Source: Geitlerinema sp. PCC 7407 (lineage in GTDB: Bacteria > Cyanobacteriota > Cyanobacteriia > PCC-7407). Taken from it: DNA of 64,000 bases. Location: contig NC_019703.1 of NCBI RefSeq assembly GCF_000317045.1, positions 2,158,501 to 2,222,500 on the forward strand, in the 5' to 3' direction. The translations under genes and the position numbers were made by a program. Below are positions 62,786 to 64,000 of this stretch, in pieces. Position 1 is the stretch's first letter. The number at the start of each line of letters is the position of its first letter. Under the pieces are notes generated by a model. It was given only the letters and a program-made list of their open reading frames with translations, ran no database searches and had not been told where the DNA came from.

Positions 62786-64000
62786 ATGACTTCACCCCTA
62801 CAGGCAGATGTCACCCAAGCGATCGCACACACATACCGCACTGAGTGGGGAAGTATTGTCGCTATCTTGATTCGGTTAATCGGAGACTTTGAACTGGCGG
62901 AAGAGGCAGCCCAAGAGGCTTTTGCCGCCGCAGTTAACCAGTGGAAAACCAGCGGTATTCCCGATCTTCCCCGCGCCTGGATTATCCGAACCGCTCGATA
63001 CAAAGCGATCGATCGCCTGCGACGACGAACGCGATTGGCCGAAAAGCTGGAGTCCTACGCGGCATCCGAGTTAGGAACGGCGAGCGAGGAACCCGCCTAT
63101 GACAGTGATGAGATTCCCGACGATCGCTTGCGGTTGATCTTCACCTGTTGCCATCCTGCCCTGGCGATCGAGACTCAGGTTGCATTGACTCTACGAATGC
63201 TGGGGGGACTAGAAACTGACGAAATTGCCCGCGCGTTTCTCGTACCGACCGCCACAATGGCGCAACGCCTCGTACGCGCTAAACGAAAGATTCGCCATGC
63301 GGGCATTCCTTTTAAAGTGCCTGAAACAACTGATCTCCCCCTCCGGATAGAAGCCGTACTAGCAGTCATTTATCTCATCTTCAATGAAGGCTACGCGGCA
63401 ACCAAAGGAGATTTGATGGCGCGGGCCGATCTCTGCACCGAGGCGATTCGGCTAGGGCAGCTGCTGCGACAATTGCTGGCCCCTCACCCCCCGTCTGAGG
63501 TCACGGCGCTGGTGGCGCTGATGTTGCTCCATGATTCGAGGCGAGAAGCCCGTCTAGATGCAGATGGCGATCTCATTTTGCTGGAAGACCAGGATCGAAG
63601 TCGCTGGAATCATCAACAGATTGCTGAGGCGTTACCCTTGGTCGAAGAGGCCCTGCGCGGCGGAACGGGGGTCTATGCCCTGCAAGCTGCGATCGCCGCT
63701 CTCCACTGTCAAGCGGCGATCGCCGAAGAAACAGACTGGGCGCAAATCGCGCGGCTCTATGAGGTATTGGAGCGATCGCAGCCTTCACCCATCGTGACCT
63801 TAAATCGGGCCGTGGCGATCGCGATGGCAGACCATCCTCAAGCAGCCCTAGATCTCATTGATAGGCTGACCCCAGATCTCGACAGTTACCATCTCTTTCA
63901 CGCGACCCGTGCAGACCTATTGCGGCGCATCGGAGCATTCGAGGCAGCAGCCCAGAGCTATACCCAGGCTCTACAGCTGGTTACCAATGACAGTGAGCGT
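62786..64000 (+). CDS. ECF42-type RNA polymerase sigma factor with C-terminal extension (partial)
   Basis: The gene starts at ATG 62786 and is open to the window edge (405 codons seen). Sigma region 2 spans about 12-85 ([20 protein letters not shown] ... [19 protein letters not shown]). Region 4 is at about 115-175 ([32 protein letters not shown]). A long C-terminal extension follows ([42 protein letters not shown]), with TPR-like helices, as in group ECF42. No anti-sigma gene is adjacent, which is normal for this group. It is divergent from the YCII gene. Confidence 0.93.
   Translation, partial: MTSPLQADVTQAIAHTYRTEWGSIVAILIRLIGDFELAEEAAQEAFAAAVNQWKTSGIPDLPRAWIIRTARYKAIDRLRRRTRLAEKLESYAASELGTASEEPAYDSDEIPDDRLRLIFTCCHPALAIETQVALTLRMLGGLETDEIARAFLVPTATMAQRLVRAKRKIRHAGIPFKVPETTDLPLRIEAVLAVIYLIFNEGYAATKGDLMARADLCTEAIRLGQLLRQLLAPHPPSEVTALVALMLLHDSRREARLDADGDLILLEDQDRSRWNHQQIAEALPLVEEALRGGTGVYALQAAIAALHCQAAIAEETDWAQIARLYEVLERSQPSPIVTLNRAVAIAMADHPQAALDLIDRLTPDLDSYHLFHATRADLLRRIGAFEAAAQSYTQALQLVTNDSER

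Overview
The window is cyanobacterial chromosome. The evidence is the very frequent HIP1 octamer GCGATCGC outside one island, a KaiB-like protein, TPR-CHAT and multi-PAS hybrid kinase genes, and many small families (PRC-barrel, CsbD, DUF2237, EI24) common in cyanobacteria. I cannot name the genus. No rRNA, tRNA or CRISPR array was seen.

Layout. 0-3.4 kb: a possible decayed IS200/IS605-type end, a small hypothetical gene, a DegP/HtrA-type protease, and a 40-residue small protein with its own terminator. 3.4-10.9 kb: a 2144-residue hybrid histidine kinase (4 CBS, GAF, about 6 PAS, GAF, HisKA, HATPase, two receivers, Hpt), followed 2 bp later by a receiver-GGDEF diguanylate cyclase. 11-13.7 kb: an exported TPR-CHAT protein.

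13.8-31.9 kb is an accessory island with few HIP1 sites. It holds a broken IS1-type element, an RRM protein, a small CHAT protease and a convergent minus-strand operon: alpha/beta hydrolase, C25 (gingipain-like) peptidase, and two tandem giant CHAT-nSTAND-WD40 proteins. Debris follows: a PRiA4-type pseudogene, a truncated small-protein gene and a truncated COG0523 gene. Imperfect ~100-bp direct repeats lie at 13.81 and 30.63 kb. Four clan-CD proteases, a candidate lipase and an RNA-binding protein together look like a protease-based immunity or cell-suicide system. This is the best candidate here for an undescribed system.

32.8-38.7 kb is a stress and redox block: SDR, hemerythrin-like, MscS channel, SRPBCC, zinc alcohol dehydrogenase and a degenerate Nudix protein. 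39-49 kb is a complete rhbABCDEF-type hydroxamate siderophore operon (schizokinen/synechobactin type) with an internal MFS exporter gene, behind a promoter with Fur-box-like sites. The end of its last gene plus terminator recurs about 2.9 kb downstream with only synonymous coding differences. The two copies bracket a cargo block: LuxR fragment, GNAT, DJ-1/PfpI, DUF3703 and methyltransferase genes.

52.4-60.1 kb holds membrane and stress genes (EI24/CysZ-like, CsbD, a small membrane protein with a PRC-barrel protein, peroxiredoxin-like, KaiB-like, DUF2237, half-size EamA transporter, glycosyltransferase) and a nested palindromic element. 60.1-64 kb is an ECF42-type sigma factor module: four minus-strand genes (DUF1579, PhnB-like VOC, YCII-SnoaL fusion, YCII/DGPF) and a divergent sigma gene that runs off the end. 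Two near-identical 34-bp promoter-like repeats lie in the divergent region.
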